Source: Terriglobia bacterium (GTDB lineage Bacteria; Acidobacteriota; Terriglobia; Terriglobales; Acidobacteriaceae). Taken from it: a stretch of DNA of 64,000 bases. The notes beneath the pieces were generated by a model. It ran no database searches. It saw nothing but the letters and a program-made list of their open reading frames with translations, and was not told where the DNA came from. Positions 9,309 through 17,679 of this stretch are shown one piece after another (the stretch's first letter is position 1; each line of letters opens with the position of its first letter). The position numbers and the translations under genes are program-made. Where the stretch lies: the NCBI GenBank assembly GCA_020073565.1, contig JAIQEY010000027.1:1-64000 (forward strand), in the 5' to 3' direction.

Positions 9309-10268
9309 TCAGTGGGCGACTCGGTTGAGTGCCTGCTTGGCCAGACCGAAGTTGCGGAACAAGGCCAGGGAAGCCCGATATTGTTCGGCGGCGCCCGACT
9401 TGTCCCCCTGCTTTTCGAGCAACATGCCGAGCAAATAGTGGGCTCTGAATGCTGGGGCTTCCTCGACCGGGCCGTTCGCCAGATACTGGTTCAGCAATTC
9501 GATGGCGAACGGATAGTTACGTCCGGTACGGAACAAGAGCTGTGCAGCTTCGTAGCGCACTTCCAGTTTTGGCGTGGGGGCCTTGCTGGTCTTGACGATG
9601 GCTTGTTCCATTTCCTCGAGACGTTTCTGGTGGCGGAGAAAGAGGGCGAGGTTCAGCCACGCATCCGCATCGCCCTTGCTGAGGTCGATGTATTGGTGAT
9701 ATTCAAGTTCGGCCGCCTTGGCGTCCTTATTCTTCTCAGCAATACGCGCGTACACCCAATGGACGCGGGCGGGATTGAGAGTCTCAATGGCCTTAGCCTG
9801 CTCCCGGGCTTTGTCCTCGCCGCCACCGACAATCCCGGGCGCTGAAAAATAGAACTCCGTCAGATCCAGACGTGCGTCGACGTCTTTCGGGTCGAGCTGA
9901 ACCGCGCGCTGAAATTCGTCCCGTACTTTGCCGGCCAAGCCAGCGGCGCTAAGGAAGTTCGCGCGGTCCGCTTTCTCGCCGTAAACGCGTCCCATCCACA
10001 AGTGAAAGCGGCTATTGTTTGGGTCGAGCCCGACCGCTCGCTTGCAAGCAGACTCGGCTCGATCCCAGTCCTCGATGGCATAGTAGGCGCGGCAGAGCAG
10101 ATTGGAAGACTCGGCGTCCGTGGGGGCCGAAGAAAGCCGGCCATTGAGGGCTGTAATGGCTTCATCAATGCGGCCTGCAGCCAGCATGTCTTTAGCGGAG
10201 TCAGCAGCGGCGGGCAACGCCGACAGCAGCAAGACTACAGCACATAGAACTTGGGAAATCCCCTTCAT
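9309..10268 (-). CDS. Secreted/periplasmic TPR-repeat protein
   Basis: A signal peptide (residues 1-22, ending PAAAD) precedes a chain of tetratricopeptide repeats. Clear units include AYYAIEDWDRAESACKRAV, FQRAVQLDPKDVDARLDL and LEKQGDKSGAAEQYRASLAL, so about seven repeats fill the 319 residues. TPRs mediate protein contacts, and here the protein probably scaffolds the flanking adaptor and channel. It starts only three bases after the hlyD-like stop, which shows cotranscription. Confidence 0.8.
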   Translation of the reverse strand: MKGISQVLCAVVLLLSALPAAADSAKDMLAAGRIDEAITALNGRLSSAPTDAESSNLLCRAYYAIEDWDRAESACKRAVGLDPNNSRFHLWMGRVYGEKADRANFLSAAGLAGKVRDEFQRAVQLDPKDVDARLDLTEFYFSAPGIVGGGEDKAREQAKAIETLNPARVHWVYARIAEKNKDAKAAELEYHQYIDLSKGDADAWLNLALFLRHQKRLEEMEQAIVKTSKAPTPKLEVRYEAAQLLFRTGRNYPFAIELLNQYLANGPVEEAPAFRAHYLLGMLLEKQGDKSGAAEQYRASLALFRNFGLAKQALNRVAH

Positions 10269-10271
10269 CCT

Positions 10272-11513
10272 CTAAAACTTGACCTGCGTTCCGTCAGCGA
10301 TCGGTTTGTTGTTTAACGAGCCAATCGCGATGATGTCGCGGGCTGAGAGGCCGTGCGTTACTTCGACCTGCGTGAGATTGGAGAGCGAAGTTTCCACTTC
10401 GCGACGCCTGAGTTCGTGGCCCACAACCTGGAGGACGTAGGGCCGGGTGTCGTCCATGCGGACGGCCTCGCGCGGCACGACCAGCACATGCTCGTGTGCG
10501 GCGGTCACGATCGTGACTCCGACGTTGACATTCGGCAGCAGTTTCAAATCCTCGTTATCTACGATGCAGGTGGTCTCGCCTACGTTGCGAGCCCCCCGCA
10601 GCCTGACTGTGGAAGGAATGGCGGTCACCCGCGCCGGCCATACTCGACCGGGCATCGCGTCCCACGTGATCTCGATAGGGTCTCCCATAGCCAGCCGGGC
10701 GACATCTGGTTCGTCCACAAAGGCGCGGACCAGAACTTTCCTGAGATCGGCGACCTGCAGCAGAAGATCGCCAGCCGAAACAAATCCGCCCGGCTTGACG
10801 GGCAGGGAGTAGACAATGCCGGCAAAGGGAGCACGCACATTGGATTTGGCGACGACTTCCTGCGCTGCGTCGTAAGTGGCCTGAGCCTCAGTTCGCTGGG
10901 CTTCGACCCGCGCGACTTCCGGTTTGGAATATCGTTTGGTTTGTTTCGATTGAAGGAGTGTTAATTGCGCGTCAGCACGCACCAGGCTGTTTTCGGCGTC
11001 CCGCACTTCTCCTGCTGACGCTGCGCCCTGCTGCTCAAGCCTCTTCAGGGCATCCAGATTGCGCTGCGCGAAATCGCGGTCGGTGCGCGCTTTCACTAAT
11101 TGTGCGTCGAGGTTGAGGACTTCTTCTTGATTGCCGCCTCGTTCGACGGCGCTGAGGTCGGCTTGCGCGGCCTTCATCAGGGTCTGGGCCCGGGCCGCCT
11201 GCGCTCGCGCATCGGCGTCGTCCAGCACCAGGAGAAGCTGTCCCTCCCTGACGAAATCGCCTTCCTTGACGAGCACGCGGCGCACGCTGGTGGCGGCCGG
11301 CGCATGCGCCTCAAAGTTGCTGACGGGCTCGATTTTCCCGTTGGTCGAAATCACACTGCGAATCGAGGTTTGCTCCACGATCGCCGTGCGCACCGGCACG
11401 GGATCGTTGCGCCGCCAGACGGCAGCCAGCACCAAGACCGCCGCCAGGATTGGCAGGGCAGTCACCCACCAGCGCCGCGATCGGCGCCCCGAACTGTTTC
11501 CATTCAACGGCAT
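10272..11513 (-). CDS. HlyD/MacA-type periplasmic adaptor subunit
   Basis: This membrane-fusion protein links an inner-membrane pump to TolC. It has one N-terminal transmembrane helix (about residues 16-32) and a biotinyl-lipoyl-like half with VLVKEGDFVREGQLL. A coiled-coil hairpin lies around 100-200, the second lipoyl half is NVRAPFAGIVYSLPVKPGG, and beta-barrel domains follow. At 413 residues it matches RND/ABC adaptors. It is the first gene of the operon; the usual MacB-type ABC or RND partner is missing on both sides. Confidence 0.87.
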   Translation of the reverse strand: MPLNGNSSGRRSRRWWVTALPILAAVLVLAAVWRRNDPVPVRTAIVEQTSIRSVISTNGKIEPVSNFEAHAPAATSVRRVLVKEGDFVREGQLLLVLDDADARAQAARAQTLMKAAQADLSAVERGGNQEEVLNLDAQLVKARTDRDFAQRNLDALKRLEQQGAASAGEVRDAENSLVRADAQLTLLQSKQTKRYSKPEVARVEAQRTEAQATYDAAQEVVAKSNVRAPFAGIVYSLPVKPGGFVSAGDLLLQVADLRKVLVRAFVDEPDVARLAMGDPIEITWDAMPGRVWPARVTAIPSTVRLRGARNVGETTCIVDNEDLKLLPNVNVGVTIVTAAHEHVLVVPREAVRMDDTRPYVLQVVGHELRRREVETSLSNLTQVEVTHGLSARDIIAIGSLNNKPIADGTQVKF

Positions 11514-11674
11514 GCACGGGAAATCGTAAGTATCAATGTATCACTCGGGCGCTACCAGTACGCAGGCAAACTGACAGTGTATCCCTGCTGAATTAGATGC
11601 GTGGTTACGCCCGTTAGCACCCGCCACCAGCGCGGAATTTTAGCTGCTGGCACGCGGATAGGTACAATATCCGC

Positions 11675-12079
11675 ATGTCGAAATCTCCCCGCTACACTGC
11701 GGAACACGCTAGCGCCGGCCTGGACCACGACTTTCCTGAAATTGAAACCTGGCCAAACCAATTTCCTGGTTACGAGATCGTGGTGGACGACCCTGAATTC
11801 ACTTCGGTGTGTCCCAAAACGGGACTGCCGGACTTCGGGACGATCGTGATCCGGTACATGCCTGACAAGAAGTGCCTGGAGTTGAAGTCGCTGAAGGAAT
11901 ACTTGCAGGCGTATCGGAATCTGGGAATCTTCCAGGAGAACGCAGTCAATCAAATTCTGGAGGACGTGGTGCGGTGGGCAAAGCCGGTGTGGGCCGAAGT
12001 AAAAGGAGATTTCCGGCCGCGGGGCGGGATCTCGACCGTGGTGATTGCGAAGTGGCCGCGCAAGAGAAGTCAGAAGTGA
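11675..12079 (+). CDS. queF: QueF: NADPH-dependent preQ0 reductase
   Basis: QueF reduces the nitrile of 7-cyano-7-deazaguanine to preQ1 in queuosine biosynthesis. The catalytic cysteine lies in FTSVCPKTGLPDF around residue 48, followed by the conserved aspartate. The substrate-binding LELKSLKEYLQAYRN and the FQE motif follow. At 134 residues it is the short unimodular type. It is divergently oriented from the HlyD operon across about 160 bp. I looked for a preQ1 riboswitch in that gap and saw none. Confidence 0.93.
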   Translation: MSKSPRYTAEHASAGLDHDFPEIETWPNQFPGYEIVVDDPEFTSVCPKTGLPDFGTIVIRYMPDKKCLELKSLKEYLQAYRNLGIFQENAVNQILEDVVRWAKPVWAEVKGDFRPRGGISTVVIAKWPRKRSQK

Positions 12080-12135
12080 GAAGTCAGATTGCAGAAGTGA
12101 GGAACATCCGTAGGGTTGTGCCAATCAGGCTGTAC

Positions 12136-12471
12136 TTACGGCTTTGTCAGTGTCTTTGGAGTCTTGACGGCAAGCAACGCGGCGACGGCAATCGAAGAGA
12201 AAAGGGTCATTCGCCCGAGAATCAAGGGAATGTCCGGTTTGGGGACACCTCGATGAGGCGGGCCCACCACAACCTCAAGAACCGGAGCCGAGGGATCTTT
12301 CGCTGGTACTTTGTAATTGCCCGGAGATGCCAGATACGGGCCTGTCCATAGCCATCCATATCCGACCGCCTCATAAACCCTATTAGCTTGGACGCGCCAA
12401 GGAACCCAGAGGCAGCAGTACGCAACCAAGGCGGAATACAGAACGAAGACCATGCGTTGCAACGGGTTCAT
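12136..12471 (-). CDS. Hypothetical small membrane protein
   Basis: I do not recognise this 111-residue protein. It has a hydrophobic segment near residues 5-25 (MVFVLYSALVAYCCLWVPW) and another close to the C-terminus (SIAVAALLAV), so two membrane spans with a short periplasmic or cytoplasmic loop are likely. ATG 12471 is chosen because GAGGTG lies four bases upstream, whereas the longer ORF start at 12528 has no such site. Confidence 0.55.
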   Translation of the reverse strand: MNPLQRMVFVLYSALVAYCCLWVPWRVQANRVYEAVGYGWLWTGPYLASPGNYKVPAKDPSAPVLEVVVGPPHRGVPKPDIPLILGRMTLFSSIAVAALLAVKTPKTLTKP

Positions 12472-12539
12472 GCACCTCAACGAATACACTTTTTTCTCGG
12501 AGTACCGGCCTGCATCAGCAGGGCCCAAGATCCGTAAAG

Positions 12540-12860
12540 TTACCGCGACGCGGCTGCTGCGCGCGGCGTAATTCGCTCAATTTCCGCTGCGTGCTCGGCC
12601 TTGACTCGGCTTACTTCGTATGCAGCTTGCAGATTCAGCCAGAAGTGCTCGGTCGTTCCAAAAAAGCGAGACAGGCGCACTGCGGTGTCGGCGCTGACGC
12701 CACGTCGTTCCAGGACGATGTCATTGACCCGAGGAGCGGGGACGCGAAGTCGCTTCGCCAGTTCGTAGGCCGACATGCTGAGCGGCTTGAGAAACTCCTC
12801 CCGCAGGATTTCCCCTGGATGAACTCTCCAGTTGGGTGTGCCTTTTCTGACGATGCTCAT
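12540..12860 (-). CDS. higA: HigA-type antitoxin (XRE helix-turn-helix)
   Basis: This is the antitoxin and repressor of a HigBA type II module. The N-terminal VHPGEILREEFLKPLSMS is the signature of the HigA/VapI subfamily, followed by a helix-turn-helix (AYELAKRLRVPAPRVNDIV) and the FWLNLQAAYEV segment. ATG 12860, with a GGGGGAA site upstream, gives the normal start. It follows the toxin by 11 bp, in the toxin-first order typical of hig loci. Confidence 0.88.
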   Translation of the reverse strand: MSIVRKGTPNWRVHPGEILREEFLKPLSMSAYELAKRLRVPAPRVNDIVLERRGVSADTAVRLSRFFGTTEHFWLNLQAAYEVSRVKAEHAAEIERITPRAAAASR

Positions 12861-12871
12861 TCCAATTCCCC

Positions 12872-13147
12872 CTAATGGTAATCCGTGATCTCTACGTCGT
12901 ATGCATCGGGTCCCCGCCATACGAAGCAGATTCTGTATTGGTCGTTGATTCGAATGCTGTACTGACCCTGCCGGCTGCCGTGCAGTTTCTCCAGGCGGTT
13001 TCCCGGAGGGACCTTCAAGTCGTCCAGCATCAGGACGCCGTCGAGTATAGCTAGCTTTCTTCTCGTGACACTGGCGGGCGGCCCGCCCCGTGTCTTTCCA
13101 GTTCTCCAGATTTCCGACGTCCCCTTGTTAGCGAAAGTCTTGATCAC
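12872..13147 (-). CDS. higB: HigB/RelE-type mRNA interferase toxin
   Basis: HigB toxins fold like RelE and cleave ribosome-bound mRNA. This 91-residue protein carries the family landmarks LEKLHGSRQGQYSIRIND and YRICFVW, ending DVEITDYH. The N-terminus MIKTFANKG fits HigB proteins, which makes the GTG at 13147 the start. That codon lies only six bases after a consensus -10 box, so the mRNA is probably leaderless. Confidence 0.88.
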   Translation of the reverse strand: MIKTFANKGTSEIWRTGKTRGGPPASVTRRKLAILDGVLMLDDLKVPPGNRLEKLHGSRQGQYSIRINDQYRICFVWRGPDAYDVEITDYH

Positions 13148-13153
13148 CTCGCT

Positions 13154-13191
13154 AGCATAACGATATGCATTAATAATGTCAATCGTTATGC
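13154..13191 (-). promoter_or_regulatory. higBA promoter with overlapping palindromic operator
   Basis: A perfect 10-bp inverted repeat, GCATAACGAT (13155-13164) and ATCGTTATGC (13182-13191), sits directly upstream of higB. Read on the minus strand, TTGACA (13177-13182) and TATGCT (13154-13159) are spaced by 17 bp, a near-ideal sigma-70 promoter. The operator arms overlap both boxes, so HigA binding would block transcription. Confidence 0.8.
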
Positions 13192-13236
13192 CCCAGCCGG
13201 CGTGGCAGCCGTTGTCATGCTATATTCGCTGGACCC

Positions 13237-14568
13237 GTGCCCCAGACCAAACTTTATCCCCGCACCGCGCTCCTGGTGCTGACGGCTCTCAACCTGCTCA
13301 ACTACGCGGATCGCAATGTGCTGTTTGCGGTTCAGCCCCTGGTCCAGGATGAATTCCATCTGAGCAAGGTGCAGATTGGGTATCTGACGAGCGCGTTTCT
13401 AGGCTTTTACATGATCGCCGCGCCCTTTGTCGGGCCGCTGGCGGACCGATACTCGCGGAAACTGATCATTGTTCTGGGTGCAATCTTCTGGAGCGGGCTC
13501 ACGCTCCTCACGGCCTTTACGCACAACTATACAGAACTGCTCATTCGACACACGTTGGTAGGAATTGGAGAAGCGACATTTGTTACGATTGCTCCAACGT
13601 TTGTGGCGGATCTGTTTGCGGAAGAAAAGCGCGGACGCATTCTGGGGGTGTTCTATCTAGCGATTCCAGTGGGATCGGCGGCAGGCTACCTGCTGGGCGG
13701 CAATCTGGCCCCACACTACGGCTGGCGATTTCCGTTCTACATTGCGGCCGCACCGGGATTTCTGCTGGCCATCGCCGTGCTGTTCCTCAAGGAACCGGAG
13801 CGCGGGCAATTCGATTCGCTCCAGGAGCCTCCCGAGGATTCACCTGAGAAAGTTCTCACCGGTAGCCGCGTGAGAAGGTTGTCCACCACGGTGTGCCTGG
13901 ATTTGAAGAGAATATATTTCGGTGTTTTGCGTAATCCGGCGTTCTTGACGGCGACTTTGGGGATGGCAGCGATGACGTTTTCGCTGGGCGGCATTCAGGT
14001 CTGGATGCCGCAGTTTCTCTATAGCGAGCGGCACTACTCGCTGGCCCGCGCCAATCTTGTCTTTGGCATGATTGTCGTGTTCGATGGGACGGTTGCCGCA
14101 CTGGCGGGGGGCTGGCTGGGCGACTATCTGCTGCGGCGGATGAAGAGTTCCTACTACCTGGTTTCGGCAGCCAGCATGGCGCTGGGTGTTCCCGTCATGA
14201 TCGTGGCGCTATTCGCGAAGGGACCTGCCATGGTCCCGGCGATTGCGGCGGCTGCTTTCTTCCTGCTGCTGAACACCTCGCCCCTGAATGCAGCGTTGAT
14301 CAATTCGGTGGGCGCGCATATCCGCGCCTCCGCGATCGCGACCAACATTTTCATTATCCACATTCTGGGAGATGTGCCTTCGCCCACTATGATGGGATGG
14401 GTGGCGGACCGGCACTCCCTGCAAGCCGCGTTTGTGCTGCCGGTGATCGCGATGATTATTTCATCAGCGATCCTATTCTATGGCATGCGATTTGCCCCGG
14501 CTCTCCGTGTGGATGGCGGCCCGACGGCATCTCCGCAACTCTCCGGAGCATCTTCCTTAGCAGAATGA
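13237..14568 (+). CDS. MFS permease, Spinster-like
   Basis: A twelve-helix major facilitator superfamily transporter of 443 residues. The N-terminal NLLNYADRNVL resembles the first helix of Spinster-type MFS proteins, which are reported lipid or organic-anion transporters. The loop 2-3 motif appears as GPLADRYSRK. The substrate is unknown. The start is GTG 13237. Its last codon overlaps the start of the glycosyltransferase gene (ATGA), so the two are cotranscribed and coupled; a role in exporting a glycosylated product is possible. Confidence 0.82.
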   Translation: MPQTKLYPRTALLVLTALNLLNYADRNVLFAVQPLVQDEFHLSKVQIGYLTSAFLGFYMIAAPFVGPLADRYSRKLIIVLGAIFWSGLTLLTAFTHNYTELLIRHTLVGIGEATFVTIAPTFVADLFAEEKRGRILGVFYLAIPVGSAAGYLLGGNLAPHYGWRFPFYIAAAPGFLLAIAVLFLKEPERGQFDSLQEPPEDSPEKVLTGSRVRRLSTTVCLDLKRIYFGVLRNPAFLTATLGMAAMTFSLGGIQVWMPQFLYSERHYSLARANLVFGMIVVFDGTVAALAGGWLGDYLLRRMKSSYYLVSAASMALGVPVMIVALFAKGPAMVPAIAAAAFFLLLNTSPLNAALINSVGAHIRASAIATNIFIIHILGDVPSPTMMGWVADRHSLQAAFVLPVIAMIISSAILFYGMRFAPALRVDGGPTASPQLSGASSLAE

Positions 14569-15815
14569 CGTGGCACATTGTGAACTCGATCGTCGGCAGC
14601 ATTCTGGCGCTGGCCTGGTTTTCGCGGATCGTGGAAGCGGCCTTCGGCATGCCCCGCATAGCAGACATCGCCCTGCCCGCGTGGGACCGCCGGCCTCGCG
14701 CTTCAGGGGCGGAGCCTCGCGTTACGATCATCGTTCCCGCGCGCAACGAAGAAGAGCACATCCGTGAGACGCTGACGCGGCTACTGGCCCTCGAGTATTC
14801 CAATTACGAAATCATTGCCGTCAACGATCGCTCGACCGACCGCACCGGCCAGATCATGGACGAAGTTGTGGCTGAGAGTCCGTGTGGCGCGGACATTCTT
14901 GTCCGCGTGCCGGCAGCACCCGCGCTGCATGCAGGGGCGGACAGGAATGTCCGCCCCACACGGCTGAGGGTGATCCATATTTCGGAGCTTCCCCCAGGTT
15001 GGCTGGGCAAAACTCACGCGATGTGGACGGCCAGCCAGCAGGCCACGGGAGACTGGTTGCTGTTCACCGACGCTGACGTGCTGTTCAAACCCGATTCCCT
15101 GCGCCGGGCCGTTGCCTATGCAGAGACCGAAAAAGCCGACCACGTCGTCCTGTTTCCACGCATGATCATGAAGCGTCCGGGCGAGCGGATGATGATCGCG
15201 TTTTTCCAGGCGCTGTTTGTTTTTGGGCACCGTCCGTGGAAGGTGGCTGATCCCGAGGCCCGCGATCACATGGGTGTGGGCGCGTTCAACATGGTGCGCC
15301 GGTCAGTATATGACGCTGTGGGCACGTACCGGGCGCTGCGCATGGAAGTCCTCGATGACATGAAACTGGGCAAAGTGGTAAAGAATGCGGGGTTCGCTCA
15401 GCGTAACGTGTTTGGCGAGGACCTGATCTCGATCCACTGGGCGAAGGGCGCGTTTGGTGTCGTCCATAATCTCACGAAGAATTTTTTTGCCGTGCTGTCG
15501 TTTCAGTGGTGGCGAACACTGGTGTCCATCGCCGGACTGGGATTTCTGAATCTCGGGCCGTTTCTTGGGGTTTGGCTGGCGCATGGGTGGGTGCGCGCCC
15601 TCTATGGAATCGCCTTGGGCTCGATTTTCCTAATCTACTGCGGCATGTCGGCCCGCTCTGCCGTGCCACCGTATTACTTCTTCTTGCATCCCATCAGCAC
15701 CAGCCTATTTATGTACACACTGCTGCGATCGATGCTCGTTACGATTCGCAACGATGGGATCGTATGGCGGGGAACGAAGTACGCGCTGGAAGACCTGAGG
15801 AATGGCATGGTGTAG
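14565..15815 (+). CDS. Family 2 glycosyltransferase, HpnB/CrtQ-like, with repeat-derived insertion
   Basis: The 416-residue enzyme has one N-terminal membrane helix, a GT-A domain and two or three C-terminal helices. GT2 motifs seen are VTIIVPARNEEEHI, DRSTDRT, LFTDADVLFKPD (the DxD metal site) and later the acidic MEVLDDMKLG. The layout resembles HpnB or carotenoid glycosyltransferases, so the acceptor may be a polyisoprenoid or hopanoid; this is inference. Residues about 106-133 are encoded by a palindromic repeat inserted in frame between two conserved strands. The TAG stop lies in another copy of that repeat. Confidence 0.82.
   Translation: MTWHIVNSIVGSILALAWFSRIVEAAFGMPRIADIALPAWDRRPRASGAEPRVTIIVPARNEEEHIRETLTRLLALEYSNYEIIAVNDRSTDRTGQIMDEVVAESPCGADILVRVPAAPALHAGADRNVRPTRLRVIHISELPPGWLGKTHAMWTASQQATGDWLLFTDADVLFKPDSLRRAVAYAETEKADHVVLFPRMIMKRPGERMMIAFFQALFVFGHRPWKVADPEARDHMGVGAFNMVRRSVYDAVGTYRALRMEVLDDMKLGKVVKNAGFAQRNVFGEDLISIHWAKGAFGVVHNLTKNFFAVLSFQWWRTLVSIAGLGFLNLGPFLGVWLAHGWVRALYGIALGSIFLIYCGMSARSAVPPYYFFLHPISTSLFMYTLLRSMLVTIRNDGIVWRGTKYALEDLRNGMV
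14882..14962. repeat. Family B palindrome inside the glycosyltransferase gene, copy 2
   Basis: The arms GTGTGGCGCGGACATTC and GAATGTCCGCCCCACAC enclose a GC-rich centre with its own short palindrome (GCTGCATGCAG). The element is 81 bp, a multiple of three, and has no stop in the reading frame, so it adds about 27 residues to the protein. Confidence 0.85.
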
Positions 15816-15889
15816 CGCGGACACTCTTGTCTGCGCCTGCATGCAGTTCCGGAAAAGCCGACACGCGGACAAGAGTGTCCGCGCCACAC
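15810..15889. repeat. Family B palindrome, copy 3
   Basis: The arms GTGTAGCGCGGACACTC and GAGTGTCCGCGCCACAC flank a centre with TGCATGCA. The first TAG of the left arm is the stop codon of the glycosyltransferase gene. It ends five bases before the stop of the convergent OB-fold gene. Confidence 0.85.
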
Positions 15890-15894
15890 GGAAT

Positions 15895-16446
15895 TCACGG
15901 CTGGCTCGGGTCTTCGATGGACACCGGCGCGCCCTGCTTCTTCGTCGGGGTGGCCTTCGCTTTCTTGGGGTGTTTGAACTTTCCCGCGCTGTAGTGCCCC
16001 CCGCGTTCCACGTCGTAATCTGCGGGCAAGGAGGGCGCGACGGCAGCATCCTTGGACAGGGGAGGCAGCAGGGACGCACTGTCGCCTAATTGCTGCGAAT
16101 GGCGCAGGATGATTTCTGCTCGACCGTCGTACTCTTCCACCATCCCCTTGATCTCAATCGTTTGTCCTGTGAGCCGGTGAACGTCGCCTACCCTGCGCAG
16201 GTCGCCTTGGAATACCACCACGACGAAGGGGCAGGTTTCATAGTTCTCGCAGAAATCAAGGAACGTTACCCCGCTGTTGCCCTCCTTCACATGCACGACG
16301 GTTCCGGTGACGCAGCGAGTTTTTCCGAGGTAATGGTGGGCTTCCGCGAAGGGCACGCAGTCCGTGGCGAGGGCAAGGCTGGTGGCGGAAACGGTAGCCG
16401 CCAGCAAAGCCACTTTCAACAGAGACCGCACATCTAAGAGATGCAT
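15895..16446 (-). CDS. Secreted OB-fold-like protein
   Basis: A signal peptide (residues 1-28, ending SLALA) is followed by a domain that starts CVPFAEAHHYLGKTRCVTGTV and continues through TFLDFCENY and GQTIEIKGMVEEYDGRAEI. This pattern matches bacterial OB-fold domains related to nuclease or lipoprotein OB-folds. Two cysteines at the start could form a disulfide. The C-terminal 50 residues are Lys/Pro-rich and disordered. ATG 16446 is preferred to GTG 16449. Its function is not known. Confidence 0.6.
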   Translation of the reverse strand: MHLLDVRSLLKVALLAATVSATSLALATDCVPFAEAHHYLGKTRCVTGTVVHVKEGNSGVTFLDFCENYETCPFVVVVFQGDLRRVGDVHRLTGQTIEIKGMVEEYDGRAEIILRHSQQLGDSASLLPPLSKDAAVAPSLPADYDVERGGHYSAGKFKHPKKAKATPTKKQGAPVSIEDPSQP

Positions 16447-16624
16447 CACTCGAGCAGGCGCAGGGTCGATCGCGCCTTCCTTCTCTCATTGTACGGACGC
16501 AGAAAAGGTTTCGGGGCTAGCCGAAATGAAATTCGCGAAAGGCTTCCCAAATCGGGATTACCATGGCCGAAGCTAGGCCCCGGCCTTGGCGTGAATCTTC
16601 CCGTCTGCAGGAGCGACTGCGCGG

Positions 16625-16972
16625 CTACTTGCCGAACGCCTTCACGGCGGCTGCTTCCTCGTCTTTCACATCGAAGACGGTGTAGAGCTTAGTGATTTGA
16701 AGCAGGTCGTGGACCTTCTTGGTCAGGTTCAGCAGTTTCAATTCGCCGCCCTGGTTCTTGGCCGTGGTATAGGCGCTGACTAGTTCACCGATGCCGGAGC
16801 TGTCGATGTAGTTGACGTCGCCCAGGTTCAAAAGAATCTTCTTTTGCCCCTTGGAAAGCAGATCGCGCACCACATCGCGCAGCACGACGCTGCCTTCGCC
16901 GAGTGTGATTCGGCCGCTGAGGTCGACGATGGTGACACCATCCACCTGACGAGTACTGGACTTCATGGTCAC
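16625..16972 (-). CDS. STAS-domain anti-sigma factor antagonist (RsbV/SpoIIAA-like)
   Basis: This 115-residue STAS protein carries [16 protein letters not shown]; the serine in DSSG is the site phosphorylated by the partner kinase. When dephosphorylated, such proteins bind the anti-sigma factor and release sigma. AGGAGG lies seven bases before GTG 16972 but 13 before ATG 16966, so the GTG is the better start. The RsbW-like kinase gene ends 12 bp upstream on the same strand, forming a partner-switching pair. No sigma factor or phosphatase lies beside them. Confidence 0.88.
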   Translation of the reverse strand: MTMKSSTRQVDGVTIVDLSGRITLGEGSVVLRDVVRDLLSKGQKKILLNLGDVNYIDSSGIGELVSAYTTAKNQGGELKLLNLTKKVHDLLQITKLYTVFDVKDEEAAAVKAFGK

Positions 16973-16984
16973 TGGGAAGCCTCC

Positions 16985-17416
16985 TTAGGAGTCCGCGGCG
17001 CTGCCGTGGACGTGCTTAATCATTCTAAGTTCAGTGCCCGTTTTGGAGGGGTGAATTTCCACCACATCCATGAACGAGCGGATCAGAAAAATTCCCCGGC
17101 CCGAGGTTTTCAGCAGATTCTCCGGCGCCAGCGGGTCCGGAATCCGGCTCGCATCGAGCCCCTTGCCCTGATCGCGAATCACGATGATCAGGTCGCGGGC
17201 CGTGCGCTCAAACGCGAGCGTAACCTTCTTGGTTGGGTCATAGGCATTGCCGTGCAAAACTGCGTTGACAGCCGCTTCTCGCACTGCCATGGAGATCTTC
17301 ATGATCTCCTCGTCGTCGAAGCCCGCCTCAGCCGCCATGCGGCCAGCAGTATCTTCGGCGCTGTTCACCGTTTCCAGCGTCGAATCGAGTGTATAGGAGA
17401 CCCGGTTTGCGGACAT
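16985..17416 (-). CDS. Anti-sigma factor / serine kinase (RsbW/SpoIIAB-like ATPase)
   Basis: The 143-residue GHKL-fold protein has an N-box at MAVREAAVNAVLHGNAYDP. The G1 box is IRDQGKGLD, and GRGIFLIRSFMD is the G2-like motif. It should bind the sigma factor or phosphorylate the STAS partner encoded immediately downstream. It is the first gene of the pair; the sigma factor controlled is not in the window. Confidence 0.88.
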   Translation of the reverse strand: MSANRVSYTLDSTLETVNSAEDTAGRMAAEAGFDDEEIMKISMAVREAAVNAVLHGNAYDPTKKVTLAFERTARDLIIVIRDQGKGLDASRIPDPLAPENLLKTSGRGIFLIRSFMDVVEIHPSKTGTELRMIKHVHGSAADS

Positions 17417-17679
17417 AGAGCGAACAGTTTCTGAGCCAGCTATCGCCTGACTACGACGGTGACCACGGGCCCCATCTTGCTGTCCGGGGAGCGGTTAGCG
17501 GTCGAATGGAGCAGTTTGCCTGTAGGTGCGGGAAATGTCAACGCAGTTGCTGCCCGGCGGGTTTAGGGGAGACGTTCTTGTACCATTCCCCGCGGGTGAC
17601 GCTCCTGATCTGGGCAGGGCCCTCCAAAAAATGAGCAAAAATCTGGATTCCACGCTGGCCCTTGAGTATTCTCGTGACA

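Noticed and set aside
11514..11674. Possible preQ1 riboswitch before queF
   Set aside because: No stem with the required C-rich and A-rich pseudoknot segments is visible in this gap.
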